DNA of 64,000 bases from Mangrovimonas sp. ST2L15 (lineage in GTDB: Bacteria; Bacteroidota; Bacteroidia; Flavobacteriales; Flavobacteriaceae), in NCBI RefSeq assembly GCF_001280515.1, contig NZ_LBIQ01000030.1, positions 1,804,501-1,868,500 of the forward strand, read 5' to 3'. How positions within the stretch are numbered: the stretch's first letter is position 1; every line of letters begins with the position of its first letter. A program made the position numbers and the translations under genes. Of this stretch, positions 1-8,803 are shown one piece after another. The notes beneath the pieces are model-generated. The model saw nothing but the letters and a program-made list of their open reading frames with translations, searched no databases and was not told where the DNA came from.

Positions 1-798
1 TTTACTCAACCCATTAAGATCTTTAACCAATCTATTGAATTCATAAATTTTCAAATCAGATTCAGGAATTAAATAACTCATAAAATAGTTATAGGGTTCC
101 AGGGAGTTATGATTTGGATTTTCACTTCTTAAATCTTCATAAAGAAGAAAAGAAGAAGCAGAACGGTGGTGCCCATCTGCTATATATATCACTGGAATTT
201 TTTCAAATTCCGCTTGTATTTTTTGAATTGATTGATCATCCTCAACCAACCACATGTAATGAGTGTCTCGGTAAGTGGTTGTGAACTCGTATTCTGGGCG
301 GTTTTTTTGAACTTTGGCTATTATTTGAGCTATGGATGCATTGTCAGGATACGTTAAAAGTACGGGTTCGGCATTAAACCCCACGGCTTTAAGATATTCC
401 TTGAAAATAATTTCCTTGTACGCCAGGGTATCCTCATGCTTTTTTATAGCATCCTTTTCATAATCTATGGCACTTGCGGCCGCAATTATTCCATTGAATA
501 TATCACCATCCCTGTTTACAATGCGATACACATAATAGGTTGGCTTTTCATCTTCTATAAAAATGCCATCTTCTTTAAATTCTAGGTATCTATTCTTAAC
601 AAGCGCATATCGAGCTTTTCCAACAACATCTTTTGCAAACCGATACCCAGGATTTATAATATGTAAAAACGAAAACGGATTATCCCTTAACCTAGATTCT
701 ACCTGCTCTTTGGTGTAGCTTTGGTAGGATCTAGAAGCTACAAGACTCACCTTATCTCTGGTGGGTCTAACAGCTTTAAAAGGAATAATATGGGCCAT
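1..798 (-). CDS. DUF1015 family protein (3' part; runs off left edge)
   Basis: The reading frame opens with ATG at 798 (MAHIIPFKAVRPTRDKVSL) and stays open for 266 codons to the window edge, so the C-terminal part is missing. The start PFKAVRP and the later block IADGHHRSASSFLLYED (about residues 205-221) are characteristic of DUF1015 (COG4198), a conserved family without an assigned reaction. There is no signal peptide or membrane segment, so it is probably cytosolic. It lies 17 bases downstream of the 3-hydroxyacyl-CoA dehydrogenase gene on the same strand and is likely co-transcribed with it. Family assignment is by motif recall; function is unknown. Confidence 0.8.
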   Translation of the reverse strand, partial: MAHIIPFKAVRPTRDKVSLVASRSYQSYTKEQVESRLRDNPFSFLHIINPGYRFAKDVVGKARYALVKNRYLEFKEDGIFIEDEKPTYYVYRIVNRDGDIFNGIIAAASAIDYEKDAIKKHEDTLAYKEIIFKEYLKAVGFNAEPVLLTYPDNASIAQIIAKVQKNRPEYEFTTTYRDTHYMWLVEDDQSIQKIQAEFEKIPVIYIADGHHRSASSFLLYEDLRSENPNHNSLEPYNYFMSYLIPESDLKIYEFNRLVKDLNGLSK

Positions 799-815
799 TT
801 ATAAATGTTCTTTTT

Positions 816-1703
816 TTAGATAAATTGTTTAGACACCTTTTCAGCTTTTCTACTTTCGGAATAATCATAAAAACCTTCCCCAGATTTTACCCCTAACTTT
901 CCAGCTCTTACCATGTTAACTAGTAATGGACAAGGAGCATATTTAGGATTTTTAAATCCATCATACATCACTTCCAAAATAGATAGACATACATCCAACC
1001 CAATGAAATCCGCCAATTGTAACGGTCCCATGGGGTGGGCCATTCCTAATTTCATTACAGTATCAATCTCTGAAACTCCAGCGACTCCATTATAAAGTGT
1101 TTCTATAGATTCGTTTATCATTGGCATCAAGATTCTATTGGCTACAAATCCTGGATAATCGTTTACTTCAACTGGAATTTTGCCCAATTGTTTTGACATT
1201 TCCATGGTGGTATTTGTTACTTCATCACTTGTATTATAACCTCTAATTATTTCAACAAGTTTCATGATAGGAACTGGATTCATAAAGTGCATTCCGATAA
1301 CTTGATCTGGTCTAGCAGTCACAGAAGCGATTTGGGTGATAGAAATAGAGGAGGTATTGGTTGCCAAAATCGTGTCCTCTGAACAGTCATCACTTAACTG
1401 TTTGAAAATTTTTAATTTAAGGTCAATATTTTCAGTAGCTGCTTCTACCACCAAACTAGCATATTCAACTCCTTCTGTTATATCAGTAAAAGTGGTAATG
1501 TTATCTAAAGTATTCTTTTTATCAGCTTCAGTAATAGTCTCTTTTGAAACCATTCGGTCCAAATTTTTAGTGATGGTATCCAAACCTCGCTTTAAAGATG
1601 CTTCACTTATATCAATAAGTTGTACTTTAAATCCAGCTTGAGCAAAAGTATGTGCGATACCATTTCCCATGGTTCCGGCACCTATAACTGCTACGTTTTT
1701 CAT
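816..1703 (-). CDS. hbd: 3-hydroxybutyryl-CoA / 3-hydroxyacyl-CoA dehydrogenase
   Basis: This 295-residue protein oxidises or reduces 3-hydroxyacyl-CoA with NAD(H), in fatty acid, butyrate or phenylacetate-type pathways. The N-terminal Rossmann fold begins MKNVAVIGAGTMGNG, with GAGTMG at residues 8-13. NTSSIS near 116, the catalytic His in HFMNPVP near 139, and a C-terminal helical domain with NRILMPMINE follow in the expected order. Length matches the single-domain family (about 280-295). It is cytosolic, with no signal. DUF1015 follows 17 bases downstream. The short palindrome and tandem repeat upstream at 1720-1766 are described separately. The exact acyl-chain preference cannot be read from sequence. 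Confidence 0.9.
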   Translation of the reverse strand: MKNVAVIGAGTMGNGIAHTFAQAGFKVQLIDISEASLKRGLDTITKNLDRMVSKETITEADKKNTLDNITTFTDITEGVEYASLVVEAATENIDLKLKIFKQLSDDCSEDTILATNTSSISITQIASVTARPDQVIGMHFMNPVPIMKLVEIIRGYNTSDEVTNTTMEMSKQLGKIPVEVNDYPGFVANRILMPMINESIETLYNGVAGVSEIDTVMKLGMAHPMGPLQLADFIGLDVCLSILEVMYDGFKNPKYAPCPLLVNMVRAGKLGVKSGEGFYDYSESRKAEKVSKQFI

Positions 1704-1719
1704 AATAATAATTTTGTGC

Positions 1720-1766
1720 TCCCGCCAAAGCGGGATTGTTCTTAATTAGTTTGTGATTAGTTTGTG
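1720..1766. repeat. Short GC palindrome followed by 11-base tandem repeat
   Basis: Bases 1721-1734 form a hairpin (CCCGC, loop caaa, GCGGG), and ATTAGTTTGTG is repeated twice head to tail at 1745-1755 and 1756-1766. The element sits between the Gfo/Idh gene stop and the dehydrogenase start. The hairpin could act as a weak terminator for the upstream gene on the minus strand, but no strong T run follows it. Role unknown. Confidence 0.4.
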
Positions 1767-1780
1767 TTTGAATTTAGTCC

Positions 1781-2740
1781 CTAAAATTGCTCAATTATTT
1801 TTGTGGCTAATCTTAAGGCTTCGGTACCATCCTGAAGTGTGACAACAGGCGTGGTGTTTGTGTTAATGGCATGAGCAAAAGTTTCTAATTCATCCAAAAT
1901 AGCATTGTTTTTAGGAATGTCTGGATTATCAAAATAGATTTGCTTTTTAATACCTTCTGCATTTTGAAGGATCATATCAAAATCTCCTGGATCTGTAGGG
2001 GCATCTTTCATTTTTACCACTTCACATTTCTTTTCCAGAAAATCTACCGAGATATACGCATCACGCTGGAAGAAGCGTGTTTTACGCATGTTTTTAAGCG
2101 AAATTCTACTGGCTGTTAGGTTAGCTACACAACCATTTTCAAATTCGATTCGAGCATTGGCAATATCAGGCGTTTCACTGATAACTGAAACACCACTAGC
2201 AGAAACAGATTTCACTTTTGATTTAACCACACTCAAAATGACATCAATATCATGGATCATCAAGTCTAACACAACAGGAACATCAGTTCCTCTAGGATTG
2301 AATTCTGCCAATCTATGGGTTTCAATAAACATGGGGTTAACAATCTTGTCCTTTACCGCAGTAAATGCTGGATTGAACCTTTCAACATGACCTACTTGCC
2401 CCCTTAAGTTATTTTCTGCCAATAACCTTCTAATATGCTCTGCTTCTTCAACCGTATTGGTAATGGGTTTTTCAATAAAAATATGCCTGCCTTTAGAGAT
2501 TGCTTTTTTGGCGCATTCATAATGAGAAAGGGTTGGTGTTACAATATCCACCATATCAACCGCGTCAATTAAATCATCTATAGAATTAAAGTATTTATAA
2601 CCGAATTCTTCTTCTACTTTTTTGGCATTGTGTTCGTCTTCGTCGTAAAAGCCAACCAATTCGTATTTGGTTGATTGTTTGAGAAGTCTGAGATGGATTT
2701 TGCCAAGATGGCCTGCACCAAGTACTCCAGCTTTTAACAT
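1781..2740 (-). CDS. Gfo/Idh/MocA family NAD(P)-dependent oxidoreductase
   Basis: This 319-residue cytosolic protein has an N-terminal Rossmann domain (GAGHLG, residues 8-13), the family signature EKPITN near residue 95, and a C-terminal alpha/beta domain containing DLMIHDIDV near 165, where the His is usually catalytic. These fit the Gfo/Idh/MocA family, which oxidises or reduces sugars, inositols and related polyols. The substrate cannot be told. It is upstream of the 3-hydroxyacyl-CoA dehydrogenase with a gap of about 77 bases and divergent from pcm. Confidence 0.85.
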   Translation of the reverse strand: MLKAGVLGAGHLGKIHLRLLKQSTKYELVGFYDEDEHNAKKVEEEFGYKYFNSIDDLIDAVDMVDIVTPTLSHYECAKKAISKGRHIFIEKPITNTVEEAEHIRRLLAENNLRGQVGHVERFNPAFTAVKDKIVNPMFIETHRLAEFNPRGTDVPVVLDLMIHDIDVILSVVKSKVKSVSASGVSVISETPDIANARIEFENGCVANLTASRISLKNMRKTRFFQRDAYISVDFLEKKCEVVKMKDAPTDPGDFDMILQNAEGIKKQIYFDNPDIPKNNAILDELETFAHAINTNTTPVVTLQDGTEALRLATKIIEQF

Positions 2741-2897
2741 ATTATCTTGTTTTTAACAAAAATAAGATTTTAGATATTATTTTGAATGTTTTGAACTATT
2801 AAAATATCCCTAAAGGAATTACCAATAAAATCTGTTGAATTTGGTTTTGACCTTTCAAATGTTTGATTAATTTTATCCAGAAATCTGCTACTTCATT

Positions 2898-3539
2898 TTG
2901 AAAGATACTTATAGACATCAAGGATTAAGACAGCAACTGGTTGAGGTTGTAAGAGCTAAGGGCATCGAGGATGAAAAGGTCCTAAAAGCCATAGGGAAGG
3001 TGCCAAGGCATTTGTTTATGGATTCAGGGTTTTTGGATCATGCTTATCAGGATAAAGCATTTCCAATTGCGGCAGACCAAACGATATCTCAACCCTATAC
3101 AGTAGCTTTTCAAACCGAGTTGTTAGAAGTGAAACCAGGAGATAAGATTTTGGAAATAGGAACGGGGAGTGGTTACCAAACTGCCATATTGTGTGAATTG
3201 GGGTGTCGCGTCTTTAGTATTGAAAGACAAAATGAGCTGTTTAAGAAAACTTCAAAGTTTCTTCCCAAGTTGGGCTATAGAGCTAAAAAACTCATTTTTG
3301 GGGATGGGTACATTGGTTTGAAGGAAGAAGCACCTTTCAAAGGCATCATTGTGACAGCGGGGGCACCATTTGTTCCCAAAGCGCTTTTGGCACAATTGGA
3401 AATTGGTGGGCGTCTCGTGATTCCTGTCGGAGACAACGTTCAAACCATGACTTTATTTATTAGAAAAGGCCCCAAGGACTTTGAAAAACATGAATTTGGT
3501 GATTTCAGGTTTGTACCTTTATTAGAAGATAAAAACTAA
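2898..3539 (+). CDS. pcm: Protein-L-isoaspartate O-methyltransferase
   Basis: This enzyme repairs isoaspartyl residues in aged proteins using S-adenosylmethionine. At 213 residues it matches the family. TISQPY (residues 62-67) is the conserved substrate-side block and LEIGTGSGYQTA (about 85-96) is SAM motif I. Post-I and motif II regions (FSIERQ, GDGYIGL, APFKGIIVTAGAP) are also present. The start is taken as TTG at 2898 because the conserved N-terminus (KDTYRHQGLR) begins immediately after it and no ATG lies close upstream in frame. It is divergent from the Gfo/Idh gene and convergent with the M61 peptidase gene, with only 34 bases between stops. Confidence 0.93.
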   Translation: MKDTYRHQGLRQQLVEVVRAKGIEDEKVLKAIGKVPRHLFMDSGFLDHAYQDKAFPIAADQTISQPYTVAFQTELLEVKPGDKILEIGTGSGYQTAILCELGCRVFSIERQNELFKKTSKFLPKLGYRAKKLIFGDGYIGLKEEAPFKGIIVTAGAPFVPKALLAQLEIGGRLVIPVGDNVQTMTLFIRKGPKDFEKHEFGDFRFVPLLEDKN

Positions 3540-3573
3540 ATCTCCTTCCTATTTACCCTGTTTAACACAGTTA

Positions 3574-5604
3574 TTAATCTACTCTTGGTAAATATTCTGG
3601 TGGAATAGGGTTTTCTGGGGTTTCTTGGGTCCAGTAAATATTGACAATCCACCAACGTTTGCCATCAAAAAGCAATTGAATGCTATTAACACCTCGCATA
3701 AAAGGAATAACATCTGTTTGAGTTCTAAAGGTCTCATAAGTACTGAAAACTTGTGCGATGTTTCCATAGGTGTTAACCACTCTGTTAATTTCTTTTTCAA
3801 AGAAACCATTGTCCATCATCCAAGTTTCAGCTGACTTCACATAATCATTGGGAGAAATATATTTCACTTTATAAGTACTGTCTTGTGCTCTCGCCGTCGG
3901 TATTAATTTGGCATCTGGTTTAAATAGATATTTAAAAAATTCCCAATTTCTTTCTTGACCTCTTTCTCCAGAAATTACTTCATAAAGAGACTCTATAGTA
4001 GAATCCATTGTTCCTACATAATTGATAAAGTTGGTTTGTGGTAAAAAGAGACTGATACCTCTTTTTCTTAATGGTTCAAACCATTTATTTCTTAATTTAA
4101 GTTGCTCTTCAGAAGGCTCTTTTAAAACGGTAAATTTATTAGTGTCTTCATCATACAGAATTCCTATTTTAAAATAGTATTCTTGAAGTGGTAAAGGTTC
4201 TGCATGGATGATATATTTATCAAAAAAATCGCTGATTTCTGGATAGGTTTCCTCTGTAAAATCAGCAAAGAAAGAATCCTCATTAAAGGTTTTGTTGGGA
4301 CCATATTTTCTGCTCAATTTGATAATCACATCCATTAAACCTGTATTGCCTTTAGAGAGTTCAATGAGTCTGATGTCCAATAGGCTGGCAGCTAAAGCTC
4401 CTTTCATATTGATGTTCCCAAATTGTTTTTGTCCATCAGCTGTATAGGAAGTTAGTGCTAGATCCAAAAGGCTATAATGATTGTTGTAAAGGTTTTTACT
4501 GATGTAAACCTTTTTTTCCAATTCAGACAAATATTCATCGGCAGTTGTTTCACCACCTCTAAACATCATCATTTTTGAAGCCCATTCGGTAACGCCCTCA
4601 TAAAGCCATAAATGCTTTGAAGGAAGCGGGGTGTCATATTGGAATTTAGAAACAATCTCACTATGAAGATTTAATGGGGTCACTATATGAAAAAATTCAT
4701 GTGCTGCTAGGTCTAGGATTTCCTTCTCTAAATTTTTCCATGGTGTTTCTCTATAAACGTAACCAGAGCTGCGGTTGTGAGCCCAAGAACCATCTGTTTT
4801 ATCTTCAAACATGAATAGGAATGTGTATTGGTCAACAGGAATACCTTCTATATAATTACCAGCAGTTTCAAACATTTTCTTCATAGATTCCATGATTTGT
4901 GAAGCTGTAACGACACCTGTTTTTGAATATGAAAAAATATCAATTACAGACCCCTGAACTGTCATGGATTCTCTAGTGAGATATCCAAGTAAAATTGGAG
5001 AGTCTACCACGTGGCTATAGTTTTTTGCCAGATATTTTCCTGAGCTTGATTTTTTTAGAGAAGTGGCAACTTGCCATTCTGCTGGGTGTTGTAATTGAAG
5101 TTTAATGGGCGTTTTCTTCTTTCCTTTGAAGTAACCAAAAACAGCCTGCCCATTGATTAAAGCATGATCATTTTCAATGGAAGTTCCAAATCTCAAATGA
5201 ATTGGGTTTTGGTCTACTGGACTATCCCAAGTCTCTGAAATTTCATATTCAATTCGAATGACTTTATGTGGTTTTGAAATTTTAAATTGGTTGGTAGAAA
5301 TGTGTTTGGTAGCAATCTCATTTCCATGTTTATCAAATGCCCTAAAAGAGGTTACATATTTCCCTATGTCCATTATTTGATAAGTGTTTGGAGCAGTAGC
5401 TGCAAAATTGAATATATCATTTTCCTCTCCCAAACTAGGAGGTGTAACTGTAACTTTAAAGGTATCGTTACTCCTGTCTAATAAATTAACCGTAAACTGA
5501 ATGTCATTAGTTACCGGGATAGTAGGGTTTAATAGAGAACTACAAGAAGATAAAAGGATTGAAAGAGCAATGATGTAAACTTTAAAAAATCTTTTCATGA
5601 ACAA
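3574..5604 (-). CDS. M61-type metallopeptidase, lipoprotein
   Basis: This 676-residue protein begins with a lipoprotein signal ending LLSSCSS (Cys21), so it should be exported and membrane anchored. A beta-rich N-terminal domain (about 35-215) is followed by a peptidase domain with the zinc motif HEFFH at 302-306 and a downstream acidic cluster YEGVTEW at 335-341 that can supply the third zinc ligand. This matches the M61 glycyl aminopeptidase family, although the usual PDZ region is not obvious. The C-terminal part (about 530-676) resembles an NTF2-like or DUF fold only vaguely. It lies 27 bases downstream of smpB and may be co-transcribed. Confidence 0.78.
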   Translation of the reverse strand: MFMKRFFKVYIIALSILLSSCSSLLNPTIPVTNDIQFTVNLLDRSNDTFKVTVTPPSLGEENDIFNFAATAPNTYQIMDIGKYVTSFRAFDKHGNEIATKHISTNQFKISKPHKVIRIEYEISETWDSPVDQNPIHLRFGTSIENDHALINGQAVFGYFKGKKKTPIKLQLQHPAEWQVATSLKKSSSGKYLAKNYSHVVDSPILLGYLTRESMTVQGSVIDIFSYSKTGVVTASQIMESMKKMFETAGNYIEGIPVDQYTFLFMFEDKTDGSWAHNRSSGYVYRETPWKNLEKEILDLAAHEFFHIVTPLNLHSEIVSKFQYDTPLPSKHLWLYEGVTEWASKMMMFRGGETTADEYLSELEKKVYISKNLYNNHYSLLDLALTSYTADGQKQFGNINMKGALAASLLDIRLIELSKGNTGLMDVIIKLSRKYGPNKTFNEDSFFADFTEETYPEISDFFDKYIIHAEPLPLQEYYFKIGILYDEDTNKFTVLKEPSEEQLKLRNKWFEPLRKRGISLFLPQTNFINYVGTMDSTIESLYEVISGERGQERNWEFFKYLFKPDAKLIPTARAQDSTYKVKYISPNDYVKSAETWMMDNGFFEKEINRVVNTYGNIAQVFSTYETFRTQTDVIPFMRGVNSIQLLFDGKRWWIVNIYWTQETPENPIPPEYLPRVD

Positions 5605-5631
5605 TTGGGATTAAAGTAATATTCCGGTAGG

Positions 5632-6096
5632 TTAGAAACTTTTATTAATTCTGTCTAAATTTCTTTTCATATCGCGATCCTTGATAGTCTCCCGTTTATC
5701 AAACAGTTTCTTACCTCTGGCTAAGGCAATTTCAATTTTAGCAAGTCCTCTATCATTTATAAAAAGTCTTAAAGGGATGATGGTTAATCCTTTAGTGCTA
5801 ATGTCTTTTTCGAGTTTTTTTAATTCCCTTTTATTTAAAAGTAGTTTTCTTTCTGCCTTGGGTTTGTGGTTGTAGTAGTTCCCAAAGGCATATTCTTCTA
5901 TAGTCATATTGATGACAAATAATTCCCCGCGATCATTGAATTCGCAAAAACTCTCAGCAATTGATGCCTTACTTTGTCTAATGGATTTTATTTCGGTACC
6001 AGTAAGAACGATACCGGCGGTATATTTATCCAAAATTTCATATTGAAATTTGGCTTTTTTATTTTTGATATTGACTTGCTTCTGCATATCCCACAA
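5632..6096 (-). CDS. smpB: SsrA-binding protein SmpB
   Basis: SmpB binds tmRNA and brings it to stalled ribosomes for trans-translation. The 154-residue protein contains the family blocks NKKAKFQYEILDKY, GIVLTGTEIKSIR (about 29-41), the basic LLLNKRELKKL region and a C-terminal tail GKKLFDKRETIKDRD that inserts in the decoding site. The ssrA gene itself is not seen in this window. The start may be the second Met (MQKQVN, three codons in). That would fit better with known homologues but is undecided. Confidence 0.95.
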   Translation of the reverse strand: MWDMQKQVNIKNKKAKFQYEILDKYTAGIVLTGTEIKSIRQSKASIAESFCEFNDRGELFVINMTIEEYAFGNYYNHKPKAERKLLLNKRELKKLEKDISTKGLTIIPLRLFINDRGLAKIEIALARGKKLFDKRETIKDRDMKRNLDRINKSF

Positions 6097-6169
6097 AATT
6101 ACTGTTTTTTAATGATTGTAGAAAAATGAAACTGCAAGCTATCTTATGAATTTTATTTTTTATTGGATG

Positions 6170-6868
6170 TTAAGCTAACTCCAAAGCGATTTGAATCATT
6201 TCTTCAAAAGTAGACTCCCTTTCTTTGGAAGTAGTACGTTCTCCAGTAACCAATGAATCAGAGATGGTTAAAATGGTTAGGGCGTTCACATTGTGTTTGG
6301 CTGCAACGGTGTATAAACCAGCGGTTTCCATTTCCACACACAACACACCAAATTTGGACCACTTTTTATAGCTTTCAAAATCATCAGCATAAAATTCGTC
6401 ACTGGTAAAAACATTCCCTGCCTTAATAGGAATTTGTTTTTCTCTAGCCACATGAATCGCCTTTTCAAATAATTCAAAACTAGCTGTTGGGGCATAATCG
6501 GCACCTCCAAATCGAAGTTCGTTAACGCCTGAATTTGATGAGGCTGCCATAGCAATAACAATATCTCTGAGCCTAACATTTTTTTGATAGGATCCAGCGC
6601 TGCCTACACGAATTAAATTCTTTACTCCGTAATAGGCTATTAATTCATGAGAATAAATGGAAATACTGGGAACACCCATTCCTGTACCCATGACTGAGAC
6701 ACGTTTCCCGTTGTATGTGCCCGTATAGCCAAACATATTTCTAACTTTATTAAAGCAGAAGATATCTTTTAAAAAGGTTTCTGCAATCCACTTAGCTCTC
6801 AGTGGATCTCCTGGGAGTAAAATGGTTTCAGCAATCTCTCCCTTTTTGGCTTCAATATGTATACTCAT
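6170..6868 (-). CDS. deoD: Purine-nucleoside phosphorylase DeoD
   Basis: It splits purine (deoxy)nucleosides with phosphate to a free base and (deoxy)ribose-1-phosphate. The 232-residue protein shows GDPLRA at 20-25 (phosphate-binding Arg24), RVGSAGS, the nucleoside-binding VEMETAGLY, and SDSLV with Asp204 plus Arg217. The last two fall on the same numbers as the catalytic pair of the E. coli hexameric enzyme. It starts 6 bases after the deoC stop, so deoC-deoD form a deoxynucleoside catabolic operon in which deoxyribose phosphate from this step feeds the aldolase after mutase action. Confidence 0.95.
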   Translation of the reverse strand: MSIHIEAKKGEIAETILLPGDPLRAKWIAETFLKDIFCFNKVRNMFGYTGTYNGKRVSVMGTGMGVPSISIYSHELIAYYGVKNLIRVGSAGSYQKNVRLRDIVIAMAASSNSGVNELRFGGADYAPTASFELFEKAIHVAREKQIPIKAGNVFTSDEFYADDFESYKKWSKFGVLCVEMETAGLYTVAAKHNVNALTILTISDSLVTGERTTSKERESTFEEMIQIALELA

Positions 6869-6874
6869 AAGTTC

Positions 6875-7540
6875 TTAGTAATTATTAGATGTAGAAGTAT
6901 TTCCTAACACAATAGCGATTCCAGAGGAGGTGCCAATCCTGGATACACCTAAGTCGATATACTCTTGTGCAGTTTTAGTGTCTTTGATACCACCTGAAGC
7001 TTTAATCTTTATCTTTTCTCCAGCAACAGATTTCATTAATTTCACATCATGAATTGTTGCGCCACCTGTGCCAAAGCCAGTTGAAGTTTTAATAAAATCG
7101 GCGCCACTCAATATTGATAATTCGCTGCCTTTGATTATTTCAATTTCTTCAAGATAGCAAGTTTCTAAAATGACTTTAAGGGTATTGTTGGGCATTATAT
7201 TTTTTACAGCTTCTATATCTTGCCAAACTTTATCAAATTCTTTTCCCTTTAACCATCCAATATTAATGACCATATCAATTTCATCGGCCCCATCGAGAAG
7301 GGCTTGTTGGGCCTCAAAGACTTTAGCTTCGGTACTCATTGCTCCTAATGGGAAACCAATCACTGAACATATTTGCACATTGGAACCGGATAAATAATTT
7401 TTAGCAAGGGAAACGTAGCAACTATTAACACAAACAGAGAAAAAGTCATAGGATTTTGCCTCTTCGCATAGTTGCATTACATCCTCAGCAGAGGCTTGGG
7501 GTTTAAGTAAGGTGTGATCAATGTATTTGTTTAATTCCAT
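6875..7540 (-). CDS. deoC: Deoxyribose-phosphate aldolase (canonical copy)
   Basis: It cleaves 2-deoxyribose-5-phosphate to glyceraldehyde-3-phosphate and acetaldehyde. The 221 residues carry all expected parts: N-terminal YIDHTLLKP (6-14), GFPLGA, DEIDMVINIG with Asp89, the Schiff-base Lys151 in FIKTSTGFG, Lys180 in IKASGGI, and the phosphate loop GTSSG (203-207). It is the first gene of the deoC-deoD pair. The long upstream gap (7541-7853) should hold its promoter. Compare with the second, altered paralogue at 7854-8519, which aligns without gaps. Confidence 0.95.
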   Translation of the reverse strand: MELNKYIDHTLLKPQASAEDVMQLCEEAKSYDFFSVCVNSCYVSLAKNYLSGSNVQICSVIGFPLGAMSTEAKVFEAQQALLDGADEIDMVINIGWLKGKEFDKVWQDIEAVKNIMPNNTLKVILETCYLEEIEIIKGSELSILSGADFIKTSTGFGTGGATIHDVKLMKSVAGEKIKIKASGGIKDTKTAQEYIDLGVSRIGTSSGIAIVLGNTSTSNNY

Positions 7541-7853
7541 ACCAATAAATGTAATTATTTTTATTGTAAAATGTTAAAAATCATCGCTTTTATGGGTAAT
7601 GGTAAGGAATTAATTGGAATTGTCACATGATAATTATCAGTCTATTACTTGATTATGCCATTTACTTTTGTTTTGATTATTGGTTCTAAGCGGTAGTCAA
7701 AAATATAGTTTTAAAGTCAACCCTTATGACTTCATTTGAATAGTAATTTAAGTATTATGATTAATTGTTGTATTAAAATTTCAAATGGTCATAAGAAAAA
7801 TGCTCCATGTTTTACATGGAGCATTTCATTTATAGCAAATTATTTTCAAAGTA
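7541..7853. other. Intergenic region between the two deoC paralogues
   Basis: This 313-base gap is AT-rich. I see no open reading frame with coding character and no RNA gene. It should hold the promoter of the deoC-deoD operon (minus strand), and at 7796-7824 it has the terminator of the upstream deoC paralogue. No operator could be assigned. Confidence 0.5.
7796..7824 (-). terminator. Intrinsic terminator of the second deoC paralogue
   Basis: A perfect 11-base-pair stem (ATGCTCCATGT / ACATGGAGCAT) with a three-base loop is followed on the minus strand by a T run (A run 7796-7800 on the plus strand). It lies about 30 bases past the stop of the paralogue, so the paralogue and deoC-deoD are probably separate transcription units. 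Confidence 0.85.
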
Positions 7854-8519
7854 TTAACTTGTCAAGGCATAGGATGGTTGTCCTGTGATAATTTGATTTC
7901 CATTTGTTGTTGCAATACGAACGACTCCTGTATCAATATATTTTACCGCCATATCGTAATCATCTATACCTCCCGAGGCTTTGATTTTTATTTTATTCCT
8001 AACAGTTTTTTTGATCATTTTCACGGCAGTAAGGGTAGCACCGCTCTTAGAAAATCCTGTAGATGTCTTTATGCCTTCTGCCTTGGCATCTATACAAATC
8101 TGACAAGCTCTTATAATTTCATTTTTAGAAAGCTCACTAATTTCAAGTATAACTGTTAAAGGTATATGCCCTATTGCCAACTTGACATCGCGAATATCTT
8201 TAAAAACAGAAACAAAATTTTTACTCCGCATTAAGCCAACATTCATAACCATGTCAATTTCATGGGCGCCATCTTCAACGGCCTTGACAGCTTCATATAC
8301 CTTGGCTTCAGTGCTCATAGCTCCTAATGGGAAACCAACAGTAGCCACTGTTTTGACGTTACTTGTGATTAAATAATACTTGGATAAGGGGACATTAGAA
8401 CTGTTTACGCAAACTGCGTGATAACGATGTTTTTTTGCTTCTTCACACAATTTTTTAATGTCTTCCTTGGACGCTGTAAGGGATAATTGCGCCTCTTCAA
8501 TATAGCTATTAATTTTCAT
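7854..8519 (-). CDS. DeoC-like aldolase paralogue with altered substrate-site motifs
   Basis: This has the same length (221) as the neighbouring deoC and aligns with it without gaps. The aldolase core is kept: Asp89 in HEIDMV, Lys151 in GIKTSTGFS and Lys180 in IKASGGI. Two diagnostic motifs are changed. The N-terminal DHTLLK (8-13) reads EEAQLS, and the phosphate-binding GTSSG (203-207) reads ATTNG. It is therefore probably able to form a Schiff base, but may not bind deoxyribose-5-phosphate in the normal way. It could act on a different or unphosphorylated substrate, or be losing function. The reading frame is intact and it has its own terminator. A simple deoC label would hide these differences. 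Confidence 0.8.
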   Translation of the reverse strand: MKINSYIEEAQLSLTASKEDIKKLCEEAKKHRYHAVCVNSSNVPLSKYYLITSNVKTVATVGFPLGAMSTEAKVYEAVKAVEDGAHEIDMVMNVGLMRSKNFVSVFKDIRDVKLAIGHIPLTVILEISELSKNEIIRACQICIDAKAEGIKTSTGFSKSGATLTAVKMIKKTVRNKIKIKASGGIDDYDMAVKYIDTGVVRIATTNGNQIITGQPSYALTS

Positions 8520-8675
8520 GAATGTAGGTTAAGATGTCGTAAAAATACGATAAACGGTTTGTTTTGTGAAATTTTTTAGATGAACGGTAGAAAAAATTAA
8601 GAAATTTTAGGACTCTAAAATTTAATTGACTGAAAACAAAAAAAATAGATTTTTGACTTTGAATTATAGGAAAAT

Positions 8676-8724
8676 AAAAAAGCAACGATCGTCTAAAAGT
8701 GAAGTACGACTCACGTTGCTTTTT
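8676..8724. terminator. Bidirectional hairpin, possible terminator of a small RNA
   Basis: AGCAACG at 8681-8687 pairs with CGTTGCT at 8714-8720, flanked by an A run (8676-8680) and a T run (8720-8724). The 26-base interior can itself fold (TCGT with ACGA, or GTGA with TCAC). It stands 77 bases beyond the ClpB stop codon on the plus strand side, upstream of the DeoC paralogue and not next to any gene end, so it does not obviously terminate a known gene. It may be part of a small structured RNA or a leader. Confidence 0.45.
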
Positions 8725-8803
8725 CAACTAACTAACCAACTATATGATAAAATTAACGCATTTCTTTTAAGTATATTATTCTGATAGGATTTTTAACTTA
8801 ACT

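Noticed and set aside
1720-1766. Palindrome and tandem repeat as an insertion-element remnant
   Set aside because: No inverted terminal repeats, target duplications or transposase fragment are near; only a short palindrome and an 11-base duplication.
8509-8727. 72-codon minus-strand ORF upstream of the DeoC paralogue
   Set aside because: It begins with TTG inside the hairpin at 8681-8720, overlaps the start of the DeoC paralogue, is extremely F/S/K rich and low complexity, and looks like translated AT-rich leader DNA. A small leader peptide cannot be fully excluded.
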